DNA of 64,000 nt, from assembly GCA_963785645.1 (NCBI GenBank), contig CAWAWG010000012.1, forward strand, positions 372,001 to 436,000. The letters are read 5' to 3'. Position numbers and translations under genes: made by a program. This DNA is from Trebonia sp963785645 (GTDB lineage Bacteria; Actinomycetota; Actinomycetes; Streptosporangiales; Streptosporangiaceae). Below, piece by piece: positions 34,356 to 42,472 of this stretch. The notes under the pieces were generated by a model that saw nothing but the letters and a program-made list of their open reading frames with translations, did not search any database and was not told the origin of the DNA. Position 1 is the first letter of the stretch; each line of letters opens with the position of its first letter.

Positions 34356-35540
34356 ATGAGTGACGATAGCACGGTCGGCAGCCGGGTGCGGAGACTCGCC
34401 AAGCTGCGCGGCATGACGCAAGACGACCTGCGGCGGGCGACCGGGCTGTCTATCCGCACTATCAAAGACGTGATGGGCGATCACGGCAACCACCGCAACG
34501 AAACGCTGCACAAGATCGCGGTAGCACTCGCGGTACACACCAGTGACCTCATGTCGCCGGGCGTTCCTGAGCACCAGCCGGTGCGGGGCGAGCAGTGGGA
34601 GGAGGTCCCAGGGCACTCTACCGGCGGCCCGGGGTGCCGGAGCCCGAGGAACCCGCCACCGCGGCGGGGGTTCTCACTGCCCTGGCGGATATCACGCCGG
34701 CGTGGCGGGCGGGCGAGTACTCCAGCCTGCGGCCAGGCCCTGGCGGGGCTGGTGCGCGATGCGTTGTCCCTCGACGGCAGCGAGGATGACCGGGGGGCTA
34801 AGTCCCGGGCTTTGTCGGCTACGGCATGGCTCCTAAACATGTCCAGGCAGTTCGAGGACGCCTGGACCGCTGCGCGCCTCGCGATGGACGCGGCCCCGGG
34901 CCTGCCCGACACGCTCACGGCGGTCAGCATGATGTGCTGGTGCCTGCTGCGGCAGGGCCGCGCCGCCGAGGCGGGGAATCTGGCGGTGGAGTGGGCTGAC
35001 CGGTCCGAGCCGAGGTTCAGCCGGGCCACGACCGGGGAACTGGCCGGGTTCGGAAAGATGCAGCTGTACATCGCGAACGCCATGGCGACCGACAACCGGC
35101 CCGGGGATGCGCAGGATGCGCTTTCGCTGGCCCGCGCCGCCGCTGTGCGGATCGGCCGGGATGTCCCGTTCAGCGTCGGGACCACGGCCCGGTTCGGCCC
35201 GGCGACCGTGACGGTCATCGCCGCGGAGACCGCCGTCCTGTCGTGGCACCCTGACCGGACGCTGGAACTTGCCGACCGGGTGCGCGGGGCGCTCGGCACG
35301 ATCGAGCCCGCGCAGGTGCTCCGCCACCGGCTCGATGTCGCGTCGGCGCACGCGATGCGCAAGGAGTACGGCAAGGTGGTCGAGGTCATGGAGGGGCTCC
35401 GCCGGGAGGCGCCGCAGTGGCTGCCCAACCAGCAGTACGCCCGCGACATCCTCGAAGATGTCGCCGGCAGGCGGCGCGGCCCGTGGCCGGAGGATCTGCG
35501 AGTGCTGGCGAAGGCTGTGCGTCTGCCTGCTGTGAACTGA
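34356..35540 (+). CDS. XRE regulator with TPR-like helical C-terminus (two compensating frame changes)
   Basis: ATG 34356: VGSRVRRLAKLRGMTQDDLR, ATGLSIRTIKDVMGDHGNHR is an XRE helix-turn-helix. Between about 34612 and 34735 another frame is better (PGVPEPEEPATAAGVLTALA), then the original frame resumes with GLVRDALSLDGSEDDRGAKS and helical repeats to 35540 (FEDAWTAARLAMDAAPGLPD, AEAGNLAVEWADRSEPRFSR). Two single-base indels fit. Such XRE-TPR proteins are peptide- or nucleotide-sensing regulators of accessory loci in actinobacteria. Confidence 0.75.
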   Translation: MSDDSTVGSRVRRLAKLRGMTQDDLRRATGLSIRTIKDVMGDHGNHRNETLHKIAVALAVHTSDLMSPGVPEHQPVRGEQWEEVPGHSTGGPGCRSPRNPPPRRGFSLPWRISRRRGGRASTPACGQALAGLVRDALSLDGSEDDRGAKSRALSATAWLLNMSRQFEDAWTAARLAMDAAPGLPDTLTAVSMMCWCLLRQGRAAEAGNLAVEWADRSEPRFSRATTGELAGFGKMQLYIANAMATDNRPGDAQDALSLARAAAVRIGRDVPFSVGTTARFGPATVTVIAAETAVLSWHPDRTLELADRVRGALGTIEPAQVLRHRLDVASAHAMRKEYGKVVEVMEGLRREAPQWLPNQQYARDILEDVAGRRRGPWPEDLRVLAKAVRLPAVN

Positions 35541-35665
35541 GCTTTTGCACCTTCGGCCGCGGCCGGAGGCGAATAGCCGTTGTGACGACTTAGTGGCCCC
35601 GCGTAACGTCATGGCACCTAGAGACCAAGAAGGCCAGCGCCCGGAACCGCCAGCGCTACGGCAGA

Positions 35666-36163
35666 ATGCCTGCGCCTAAGCGGCCCGCGGGTCCGCAGCC
35701 GCACTTCATGTGGGAAGGCCGGGGCGCCGGTGTCATCCTGTGGTTCCGCGGCCTGGACGATGACGGGAACGACAAGTGGGTCGTCCACGACAGCATGCGG
35801 AACGTCCGCGAGGACTGGGACGACGACAGCAACGACTGGGTGCAGCGCGACCTCGGCCCTGTCCGGCTGAGCGAGCCCCGCCACCCGCTGTTCCCCGACG
35901 AGGAGCGGGCCCGCGCGTACCAGTGCGACCTGCTCGCCCGCGCCCCCAGGGTCGACGAGGCGCTGATCGGCGAGATGGCCGCCGGCGGCGACGGAGCGCG
36001 GCTGATCCTCACCGCGGAAGGGAACCTCGCTGTCACCGCCGACCCGCAGGCACCCGGCGTGTGGATCGCCGACCTAGCCGGCCTCGCCAGCCGGGTGCCC
36101 GCGTACCTGACTATGAGCGACTTCATCGACGAGGCAAACGAAGCGGTCACCGCTGCGCTGTGA
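35666..36163 (+). CDS. Hypothetical protein
   Basis: 165 aa: MWEGRGAGVILWFRGLDDDG, KWVVHDSMRNVREDWDDDSN, FPDEERARAYQCDLLARAPR, then ARLILTAEGNLAVTADPQAP. No domain recognised; soluble, acidic, mixed alpha/beta. It ends 68 bp before the large palindrome of the next gene and has its own start after a short gap, so it is probably a separate unit. Confidence 0.65.
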   Translation: MPAPKRPAGPQPHFMWEGRGAGVILWFRGLDDDGNDKWVVHDSMRNVREDWDDDSNDWVQRDLGPVRLSEPRHPLFPDEERARAYQCDLLARAPRVDEALIGEMAAGGDGARLILTAEGNLAVTADPQAPGVWIADLAGLASRVPAYLTMSDFIDEANEAVTAAL

Positions 36164-36230
36164 CCGTCGTACAAGCCTCGCAGCTGGCGTTTCCGCATAC
36201 GGTAGCCACCGATGCAGCCAGTTCGCACAG

Positions 36231-36268
36231 ACCTTTACAACCAGGTTTTATAACCTGGTTGTAAAGGT
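36231..36268. promoter_or_regulatory. Perfect 38-bp palindromic operator
   Basis: Arms ACCTTTACAACCAGGTT (36231-36247) and AACCTGGTTGTAAAGGT (36252-36268) are perfect 17-bp inverted repeats around TTAT. The right arm contains the predicted -35 hexamer of the following gene, so binding here would block transcription. The adjacent ParB/KorB-like HTH protein is the obvious ligand. Confidence 0.85.
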
Positions 36269-36294
36269 GGCCTGCAAGCGATATAACTGGGTTA
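36259..36294 (+). promoter_or_regulatory. Predicted promoter giving a leaderless mRNA
   Basis: TTGTAA (36259-36264), 17 bp, then TATAAC (36282-36287). The expected transcription start, six to seven bases on, coincides with the ATG at 36294. No ribosome-binding site is visible, consistent with a leaderless transcript, which is common in actinobacteria. Confidence 0.6.
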
Positions 36295-36977
36295 TGGATT
36301 TCGACAAGGACGACTACCCGATCGATATCGACCCCGAGGTAGCAGAGTTGCTGGAAGGCCGCGACCTCGATGCCACCGCCCTCCACGACCTGACGGGCAA
36401 GCTGACCCCCGAAGAGGCCTCTGAGCAGTTCGCCGCGCTCAACACGCGGATCGCCGACGGGCGCGCTGCCACCGCAGACCGCCTCAACCTCAACAGGCGC
36501 CTCAAGAGCGAAGGATGGACGCAGGAAGCCATCGGCAAGGCGGCCGGCATCTCGCAGGCCGCAGTCTCCAAGGCACTCAAGACCAGCCCCGGCCGCCTCG
36601 CCCTGGAGGAGAACGGCACCGGCCCGTACCTCATCGGCCGCATGATCGGCCTCGCGGTTCACCTGTCCACCCGGCACGAGGGCATGCGCTGCGAGCGGCA
36701 GGCATGGAAGCTCGCCGAGGGCGGCATTCCGCCGCACCCGACCGTGATCGGCCAGTTCGAGCAAGCCCTAGAACGCGACCTGAAGTGGAAGAAGGGCATC
36801 CCGGACGCCTACCGGACGGCGTTCGCCGACATCAAGTACCGTCTCGCCGACCTGGCTGAGCTACCCGCCGTGCCATGGCCGCTCGCCGACCAGAGCAACA
36901 ACATCCTCGGCCAGCACCACCAGTCGGCGTGGCTGACCGACGAAGTGGCCAAGGAGCGCAAGCGAGCGTCGAACTGA
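36294..36977 (+). CDS. ParB/KorB-like helix-turn-helix regulator
   Basis: 227 aa from ATG 36294; a GTG at 36267 is in frame but lies in the operator. An acidic N-terminus (MDFDKDDYPIDIDPEVAELL) precedes helices and a clear HTH: NRRLKSEGWTQEAIGKAAGI, SQAAVSKALKTSPGRL. The rest is helical with Trp/His-rich segments and no membrane part. The HTH resembles the partition/repressor group (KorB, ParB HTH). With the perfect operator upstream, autoregulation is likely. No ParA gene is nearby, so a pure regulator is more likely than a partition protein. Confidence 0.7.
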   Translation: MDFDKDDYPIDIDPEVAELLEGRDLDATALHDLTGKLTPEEASEQFAALNTRIADGRAATADRLNLNRRLKSEGWTQEAIGKAAGISQAAVSKALKTSPGRLALEENGTGPYLIGRMIGLAVHLSTRHEGMRCERQAWKLAEGGIPPHPTVIGQFEQALERDLKWKKGIPDAYRTAFADIKYRLADLAELPAVPWPLADQSNNILGQHHQSAWLTDEVAKERKRASN

Positions 36978-37253
36978 GCCCTGAGCCCGCCGTGTGAGCG
37001 GGCTCCGGCCCAGCCAGCCCCGGCAGCCGAAGCCTGCGTGCCGCCAAACGCGCTTCTCGCTCCGAGCACGCGTGAGCCGATGGCATGGCCTCCAGGCAGC
37101 CACCCTTCGCGGGTGCAGAGTGTCGGGTACCGCAGCGCTTATGAGCACCTTGTCCTGGACGACTCCTGGCTGCGCCGCTGCCTGGGTGCCCACGAGGGCG
37201 GCCACGCCGTCATCGCAGCCGCATACCCGCAGGCCCCCCGGGCTCCGGAAAGG

Positions 37254-38355
37254 TCATCCGGTGAGGAGGCCGGAACGGGCAGCCTGCCTGCGCTCTTGTG
37301 CCTGGCAGAAGGTTCCAGTCGTGATGATGGCGGGGTGCGCGTCCTGGCCGGACCAGGTCCACGTGCTTGGCGGGTTCCGGCGCATCTTGACGGTGTAGCC
37401 AAGCAGCACGTCGCCCGGGTCGATGAGGAGTTCCTGCTTGCGGTACCGACCCAGACCTGGCGGCCTGTGTAGCGGGGGTTGGTGAGGATCTTCTGGACTT
37501 GTCCTCTGGACCAGGGGACGGCCCGGCACTCAGGATCGCCCACATGCGCATGTGCGGCCGGGGAGGCAGTGCCGTCGAGGGTCAGCCCGTCGGCAATCGC
37601 CTGCATGGTCAGGCCATTGATGTACTCGGCGAAGATCCGCCGGACGACGGCGGCTGTCGCCTCGTCTATACCGAGGGCGTGAAGGCGCCTTCCGTCGGCG
37701 GCCCGCGCGGGGTTGGGATGAGGCCCCGCATCGATGAGCAGGTACCCGTAAGGCGGCCGGCCACCGAGGAAGCGGCCCTCGGTCTGCGCCTGTGCAGCCA
37801 TGACTGCGCGGATTCTGGTGCGGATGCGGTTACGTCCCCTTTGGAGATCCCCCCGAACACCGACATGATCAGGTCGTGGGCCTCGTTGCCGGGGTCGATG
37901 GCGCCGCCGACCTCGGGTACCCACAGCGGCACGCCCCAGTGGGCGAACAGGGGGAAGGTGTTGCCGAACTGGCTACCGTAGAAGGCCCGCTGCGGTTCGC
38001 CGATCACGACGGCGCCGAAACCCCGGTCCGGGTCGGCGAGGGCAGCGAGCAGCCGGCTGGCCTCTGGCCTGCGCTGTGGCGGGACGGACCTGCTCTGGCC
38101 CTGGTCGAAGAACTCGGCAACGACCTGCCCACCGTGCGGCTCGATCAGCGCCGTCGCGCGGGCGACCTGCCAGGCGCGGGAGGATTTCGGGTCCTGGTTG
38201 TCCTCCGTGGACACCCGTCCCCAGAACGCGAACCTGACCGCGCCGACAGGGCCTCGCCAGGCCGCGCCGACGATGTCCGCGCCGCGTCCTGCGTAACTAG
38301 CCCCGACGCGGGCGATCAAGTCAGATAGGTCATTGTCGTATCCGGATTCAGGCAT
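37254..38355 (-). pseudogene. Serine site-specific recombinase (large resolvase family), interrupted
   Basis: From 38355 the N-terminal resolvase domain is readable: VRFAFWGRVSTEDNQDPKSS (catalytic serine in GRVST), ASRLLAALADPDRGFGAVVI, FGNTFPLFAHWGVPLWVPEV. After FGGISKG the frame changes near 37830 to RNRIRTRIRAVMAAQAQTEG, RFLGGRPPYGYLL and MQAIADGLT (recombinase domain). It changes again near 37440 to KQELLIDPGDVLLGYTVKMR. The zinc-ribbon/coiled-coil end is missing or unreadable, so it is either decayed or multiply shifted and 3'-truncated. A relic of an integrated element. Confidence 0.75.
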
Positions 38356-38539
38356 GATGATCCCTTTCAGGAGAGCAGTGCTCTGAATCCCTCCAGGGAT
38401 AATGAACTATTCCTCACCGTACGACAGGCACTGGCAAGTCGGCATCGAATTGGCCGGACAGTGGCCAAACCAACCTGGAATTGGCCGAACTGGACGCTAC
38501 AACTACTAGCGAAACGCAGAGATAGTAAACGCGTCTGAT

Positions 38540-38716
38540 GTGCTGGTCGGCTGCCCACACAGCGATCGTGAGGAACTACGTAGCGGTACGTGGGCAACTA
38601 TCCGCTACGCACGTCGGCGAGGTAGGCCGCGGTTCCTCGTGTACCCGAGCGGCAGGATCGTGTTTGAACAAGCTGACGGAACACAGTCGGTGTACGTCCC
38701 GCTAGCCGCCGCCTAG
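38540..38716 (+). CDS. Short SLOG/DprA-like fragment
   Basis: 58 codons from GTG 38540 to TAG 38714-38716: LVGCPHSDREELRSGTWATI, RYARRRGRPRFLVYPSGRIV, FEQADGTQSVYVPLAAA. GGTW-x-TIRYAR followed by P-x-G-x-V-x-F-E is the pattern of the nucleotide-binding end of SLOG (LOG/DprA-like) proteins. It is too short for a whole domain, so it is probably the 3' remnant of a longer gene. A strong terminator begins two bases after the stop, supporting real coding sequence. The start is uncertain. Confidence 0.5.
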   Translation: MLVGCPHSDREELRSGTWATIRYARRRGRPRFLVYPSGRIVFEQADGTQSVYVPLAAA

Positions 38717-38717
38717 A

Positions 38718-38761
38718 ACGAGAAACCCCCTGCGCCCTTCCCCGTGCAGGGGGTTTCTCGT
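38718..38761. terminator. Strong intrinsic terminator
   Basis: Perfect 16-bp arms ACGAGAAACCCCCTGC (38718-38733) and GCAGGGGGTTTCTCGT (38746-38761), loop of 12, followed by TTCTCGGG. It starts two bases after the SLOG-like stop codon. The A/T-rich outer stem allows function on either strand, but the position fits the plus-strand gene. Confidence 0.85.
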
Positions 38762-38856
38762 TTCTCGGGCTCGGCCGGCCAACGGGCATGTCAACACAAA
38801 GGGGCTCGCCGAGCCTCCCGCCGGCAAGCCCCCTTGTGTCCGACTATCGTGTTGGT

Positions 38857-39021
38857 CTACTTGAGCGACGTTACGAACGTGGCCCACGCCGTAGCGGCGA
38901 CACTGAGCGTTCCGCCATCACGGTCGGTGGTGTCTCGAACCAAGACCACGCCTGCAACGCTGGCAGTCTCTACGCAGTTGCCGCCGTTGGCCCCTGAGTA
39001 GCTTGATGTTCTCCAGTCCAT
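38857..39021 (-). CDS. DUF397-family small protein
   Basis: 54 aa from ATG 39021: MDWRTSSYSGANGGNCVETA, then VVLVRDTTDRDGGTLSVAAT, AWATFVTSLK. W-R-x-S-S-Y-S-x-x-x-G-x-x-C-V-E and the RD.....G..L...W..F end are diagnostic for DUF397. It lies directly after an XRE-DUF5753 gene, the WhiJ-like pairing used throughout actinobacteria. DUF397 proteins probably modulate the partner regulator. The start overlaps the regulator's 3' end. Confidence 0.92.
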   Translation of the reverse strand: MDWRTSSYSGANGGNCVETASVAGVVLVRDTTDRDGGTLSVAATAWATFVTSLK

Positions 39022-39804
39022 ATCGTTTCCGCCTTCCTGATGATTGCCGCACTCTCGGAAGCGCGGTAGCACTCGGCACGAAGGGTACCGAACAGCCTCT
39101 CCAGCGAGGTAACCGTTTCCTCTTGGCTGTACACATACCCTCCCACAACGGTCTCAGCGTAAGCCGCATCGTCCGTCACGATGAATCCTCCCTGCGTAGC
39201 AGGATGGGCCATCGCGGGCAGAACTTGAATCGTGACGTTCGGAAGTGCGCCAACGTTGCCGAGATGGGCGCATTGCTCAGCCATCACTGTGGGTGAGCCA
39301 ACCAGCCGGTAGAGTGCCGCGTGGTCGATCACGTAGTTTGCTGTTGGAGGATCGTCGCGGAACAAGACGCGCTTTTGCCGCTCCATGCGGTTGGCGAGCC
39401 TCACACGGATACCTTCCTCCGTGACTCCCGCAAGAGTGGCTAGCAGCGCACGCGCGTACCTCTCGGTTTGGAGCATCCCGGGGATGACACCGTGACCTGA
39501 CCACTCTGAAAACCGAGGTGCCTTGTTCTCGACTTCTGGCCAGTCACGAAAACCTGCTGGTGTCCACGATTTGGATTCGTCGTAGTCTACGAAACCATCC
39601 CCGACGTTCGGGAAACACCTTGTCGCACGCATCCGCTACACGCTCGTTAGGTGGGCGTTTCCCGTTTTCAATCGATGAGGCATTGCCGTAGTTGATCCCG
39701 GTTTGGGCTGAAAACTGCCGCAGTGACCAGCCGCGCGCCTCCCGTTCCTTGCGCATCTGCCGACCAAAGTGCGTTGCCGGGTTCCTGCTGCTGTTTTCAG
39801 CCAT
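38970..39804 (-). CDS. WhiJ-like XRE regulator with DUF5753 (frame interrupted)
   Basis: From ATG 39804 the HTH reads ATHFGRQMRKEREARGWSLR, QFSAQTGINYGNASSIENGK, RPPNERVADACDKVFP. A one-base change near 39612 leads to the DUF5753 domain: DWPEVENKAPRFSEWSGHGV, IPGMLQTERYARALLATLAG, MERQKRVLFRDDP, VIDHAALYRLVG and NVTIQVLPAMAHPATQGGFI. Such regulators control development or secondary metabolism with their DUF397 partner, encoded immediately downstream and overlapping by about 50 bp. Confidence 0.85.
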
Positions 39805-40015
39805 GCCTACCATGTTTTCACACGTCTTGCACGCGGCGCTACAGTTCGGAACGATCTAGTACACGCTCCCGTTGCAGCGACGAGCCAACCCCCTGGTCGG
39901 CGAAAACCGTTGTAACGGGATGCCACAGCCCGCCAGCGTCCGGAAAATCACTGTGCTATGCCGAGCACGCAGCGTTGGCGGACTGTACCAAAGCCGCAAG
40001 GGTGGGAAGGTTCGT

Positions 40016-40258
40016 ATGTCCAACTCAGGGATGGGGCAAGTAGAGCCACTGGTGACGCCAGAGGTAGCGCGGACAAAGAACATGCAAGCGCTCAGGTGGC
40101 GTGAGCAGTTCGCAGCAGAGCACCCTGAGATAGACATTAGAGCCATGCGTGAAAGCAACGGCCGCCTCACGTACCACGTGAGGGAGCGGGACGTGCAAGT
40201 GGTCTGGGTTGATCAGACCGCGATGGTGGATGATTTCAAAGCGCGGTACCCGCGATGA
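40016..40258 (+). CDS. Small hypothetical protein (80 aa)
   Basis: ATG 40016 with GGGAAGG upstream: MGQVEPLVTPEVARTKNMQA, LRWREQFAAEHPEIDIRAMR, ESNGRLTYHVRERDVQVVWV. A helix-then-hairpin small protein with a regular charge pattern. The stop overlaps the next ATG (ATGA), so it heads a short operon of tiny genes. No family recognised. Confidence 0.6.
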   Translation: MSNSGMGQVEPLVTPEVARTKNMQALRWREQFAAEHPEIDIRAMRESNGRLTYHVRERDVQVVWVDQTAMVDDFKARYPR

Positions 40259-40457
40259 GTAACGAGCCTGATCTTACGAAACTAGACGATGATCAGCTTA
40301 TAAACGAGCGTGCGTTTGTGCGGGACAAGCTGAAGCGCTCCCTGTGCATGTGCCACGGCACTCGGCGCAGCGTGCGACACTCACCGAACTTTTCACCAAG
40401 CTAGATGACGAGTTTATCTGTCGAGCCCGCGCAGCATGGTCAAAGGCGGAACGATGA
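40255..40457 (+). CDS. Small hypothetical protein (frame interrupted)
   Basis: Begins MSNEPDLTKLDDDQLINERA, FVRDKLKRSL. A base change near 40340 leads to ATLTELFTKLDDEFICRARA, AWSKAER, stop 40455-40457, giving a coherent helical protein of about 66 aa instead of the premature stop at 40404. It overlaps the gene before (ATGA) and the one after (ATGATGA). Confidence 0.5.
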
Positions 40458-40555
40458 TGACTGAGACCACAGCGCTTGGCGTCCACGAATCCGTGAATCA
40501 TAAGCCGGTACCCGTTAGGGGAACGATCAGGCCGCGAAAGACGGTAAACGGCTAA
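40454..40555 (+). CDS. Very short peptide gene (33 aa)
   Basis: ATG 40454 overlaps the preceding stop: MMTETTALGVHESVNHKPVP, VRGTIRPRKTVNG, TAA at 40553-40555. Basic C-terminus. Translational overlap is the main support; function unknown. Confidence 0.4.
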   Translation: MMTETTALGVHESVNHKPVPVRGTIRPRKTVNG

Positions 40556-40660
40556 GTCACCCTATACGCGCATCCGATCATCCTATATTGGCTGACTGCG
40601 GGTGCGGGAAAATCATCAGTAAGGCTGCCCTAGTATGCGCTGATTGGGGACATATCGAAA

Positions 40661-41033
40661 ATGACCGGTGATGAGCCGGTGAACGGCTCTCGGGTACCCC
40701 CAATAAACATGTCATCAAAATGGGATCTCACCCTCGCCGAGGTAGAGGATCAACTACCGTACTGGGATATCTGGATGATACCCCGGGTATGGGTCTGCCT
40801 ACTTATTCCGCTAAACCGAAAGGCGCAAGTAAGGCGCTGCCGGTATGCAGGGGCTTGTATGATCTTCATTCTCTCGTGCGTGAAGCCAAGGAAGTTGAAC
40901 GCACAATTGATACTCACATCGAGACCACACGACAGCAGCTTGACAGGATAGACGAGATAGAAACATCCCCTAGGTGCTGCAATCAAGGCTCGATGCCCTG
41001 ATTGCCCTGCGTGACAAGCTCCGCGCAGACTAG
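40661..41033 (+). CDS. Hypothetical protein, tandem paralogue A (frame interrupted)
   Basis: WDLTLAEVEDQLPYWDIWMI is in the first frame. LPTYSAKPKGASKALPVCRG, LYDLHSLVREAKEVERTIDT, HIETTRQQLDRIDEIETS is in the second. SRLDALIALRDKLRAD ending at 41033 is in the third. Two single-base changes (near 40785 and 40965) reconstruct a protein matching the next gene over its whole length. Start ATG 40661 has GGGGA upstream. Function unknown. Confidence 0.6.
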
Positions 41034-41070
41034 ATATCACCATGCCATTAACAGGCAAGGATGCCGAAGG

Positions 41071-41436
41071 ATGATGATTCCCAACCTAACGTTGGACGAG
41101 GCACAGGCTGAACTACCTCAGTGGATCGTGTGGGTAATCGGCGGCGTTGAAGGTCGGCCCCCTACTTACTCCGCTAAACCTGTAGGCATGCTGACAGCCA
41201 TACCAGAATGCAGTGGATTTTACGATCTCACTGCGCTTGTGCTTGAGGCCAAGCAATACGAACTCAACATCGACCTGCACATAGAGACCGTGCAGCAGCA
41301 CCTAGAAATGATAGACGATTATCAAGGGTCACGTGAGGTGCAGCAATCAAGGTACGACGCTTTGACAGCCCTGCGTGCCAAACTGCGTGCGCATCTCCCG
41401 TTGACAGGCACGGACCCGCTCCCGGTTAAGGACTAA
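41071..41436 (+). CDS. Hypothetical protein, tandem paralogue B
   Basis: 121 aa: NLTLDEAQAELPQWIVWVIG, GRPPTYSAKPVGMLTAIPEC, SGFYDLTALVLEAKQYELNI, DLHIETVQQHLEMIDDYQGS, SRYDALTALRAKLRAHLP. A compact N-terminal strand region followed by a long amphipathic helical hairpin. A diverged tandem copy precedes it. Small and possibly coiled-coil. ATG 41071 and 41074 are both possible. Confidence 0.7.
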   Translation: MMIPNLTLDEAQAELPQWIVWVIGGVEGRPPTYSAKPVGMLTAIPECSGFYDLTALVLEAKQYELNIDLHIETVQQHLEMIDDYQGSREVQQSRYDALTALRAKLRAHLPLTGTDPLPVKD

Positions 41437-41448
41437 TCCGCGGGAAAT

Positions 41449-41580
41449 GAGTGCGCGCATGTCCGCATCGTTAGTGTCTGTGTCCTGTGCGGTGTCGCGG
41501 AAGAGAACGCGTGGAAAATGAGCGCGTGCTGGCACCCGCGCTTTGAAAACCAATGCGCAGCGTGCGGCACAAAAACTTAA
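41449..41580 (+). CDS. Small zinc-ribbon-like protein (start unclear)
   Basis: The frame CAHVRIVSVCVLCGVAEENA, WKMSACWHPRFENQCAACGT, KT ends at TAA 41578-41580. It contains C-x2-C, C-x-H and C-x2-C, a convincing metal-binding layout. No ATG or GTG is in this frame after the previous stop, whereas ATG 41449 lies one frame away (MSARMS), so a single-base indel at the 5' end is likely. Confidence 0.4.
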   Translation, partial: ECAHVRIVSVCVLCGVAEENAWKMSACWHPRFENQCAACGTKT

Positions 41581-41659
41581 CCAGCTAAGGAGTGTTAACA
41601 ACTTCCGTGCTGTCTTGTTTCCTCGGCAGGATCGCACGGGCAAGAGACCAGGAAGACGT

Positions 41660-41806
41660 ATGTGCGTAATCGACATGCGAACCCGACAGGTCACGCAAGA
41701 CTGCAATAAATGCAACTGCTCATCGTCAACTGCTGAGCATGACTGGATAACGAGCATCCCCGAATCCAAGGCGTTTTACTGCTCTAATTGCTTCACGCCC
41801 AAGTAA
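41660..41806 (+). CDS. Small cysteine-cluster protein
   Basis: 48 aa from ATG 41660 behind AGGAAG: MCVIDMRTRQVTQDCNKCNC, SSSTAEHDWITSIPESKAFY, CSNCFTPK. The C-x2-C-x-C and C-x2-C pairs suggest a zinc ribbon. Lower GC than the neighbours. Second such tiny protein in a row, perhaps related to phage or plasmid accessory functions. Confidence 0.5.
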   Translation: MCVIDMRTRQVTQDCNKCNCSSSTAEHDWITSIPESKAFYCSNCFTPK

Positions 41807-41894
41807 GAACTAAGACTCCCGTGCGGCGGCGGATGCCGTGCGGGGCAAGACCTGCGGAGATTCCCTTCCTCGCAGGGGCATAGAACGAGTGCAC

Positions 41895-42002
41895 GGGCAC
41901 CCTGCCATCGGGGCCTAGGCAAGAACGCCGTTAAAGGCTAGAAGTCGCCTACCCCTTACAGGGATATAGGGGGTCAGTCGTCAGCCGTAAGGCAGGGTGC
42001 CC
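41895..42002 (+). ncRNA. Candidate structured RNA upstream of the acidic peptide gene
   Basis: GGGCACCCTGCC (41895-41906) and GGCAGGGTGCCC (41991-42002) are a perfect 12-bp closing stem around 84 nt. Inside, GGGG-CTAGGC can pair with GCCTA-CCCC. No protein frame is supported. It lies immediately 5' of a 43-aa acidic gene and could be a leader RNA, a small RNA or a structured attenuator. The strand is assumed from the downstream gene. No known family recognised. Confidence 0.4.
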
Positions 42003-42027
42003 ACCCAAAATCAGAATGGAGATAACC

Positions 42028-42159
42028 ATGTCACCGCTTCTAGCTGTCAACGATCCCGAGCCCGACACAGACGACGATGACGAAACCCCCTTGGCAGACG
42101 ATGACGACGACGAGCTTCTGGAAGACGACGACGACGAAACCGACCCGATCGCAAGCTAA
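42028..42159 (+). CDS. Asp/Glu-rich 43-aa peptide
   Basis: ATG 42028 with GGAGAT upstream: MSPLLAVNDPEPDTDDDDET, PLADDDDDELLEDDDDETDP, IAS. Nearly half of the residues are acidic. It is framed by a structured leader and, 14 bp after the stop, by a strong hairpin, so it is an isolated transcription unit. It could be a DNA mimic, a metal-binding peptide or a modified-peptide precursor; nothing decides between them. Confidence 0.55.
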   Translation: MSPLLAVNDPEPDTDDDDETPLADDDDDELLEDDDDETDPIAS

Positions 42160-42173
42160 CCCCCTCTAAAGAC

Positions 42174-42258
42174 TCCCGTTCGACCCTTAACCCACCAGGA
42201 TCGAACGGGACCTAGGTCCGCGCAGGTTGTCTTTGCTGGTCGGTCGGCGCGGACCTAG
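42174..42258. terminator. Two adjacent perfect hairpins after the acidic peptide gene
   Basis: Hairpin 1: TCCCGTTCGA / TCGAACGGGA (42174-42183, 42201-42210). Hairpin 2: CTAGGTCCGCGC / GCGCGGACCTAG (42212-42223, 42247-42258). They are separated by one base. Either could terminate transcription; the pair may also be a processed RNA structure. Confidence 0.65.
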
Positions 42259-42317
42259 ATGCCTGATCAGGCTGTCTTCCTCATTGGGAGCCCGCATCTC
42301 CCCAAGCCGGATCAGGT

Positions 42318-42355
42318 GAGAGCCCCCATCGGCGTGCCGCACGATGGGGGCTCTC
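42318..42355. terminator. Hairpin terminator
   Basis: Perfect 14-bp arms GAGAGCCCCCATCG (42318-42331) and CGATGGGGGCTCTC (42342-42355), loop of 10, no T tract. It is one of four successive hairpins in a gene-free stretch. Confidence 0.7.
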
Positions 42356-42378
42356 GCCGTTTCCACACCCGAACGCCT

Positions 42379-42405
42379 GAGAGCCCGCTACGCAGGCTCT
42401 TTCTT
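42379..42405 (+). terminator. Hairpin with T-rich tail
   Basis: AGAGCC (42380-42385) and GGCTCT (42395-42400) flank a nine-base loop and are followed by TTCTTGTTGT, a classical rho-independent layout on the plus strand. The stem is short, six base pairs. Confidence 0.5.
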
Positions 42406-42472
42406 GTTGTAGAGTGCACGTGGGTAGTTTCCCGTTGTGTTTGCCAAAATTCGGCGTGATGCCGCCCAAGAG

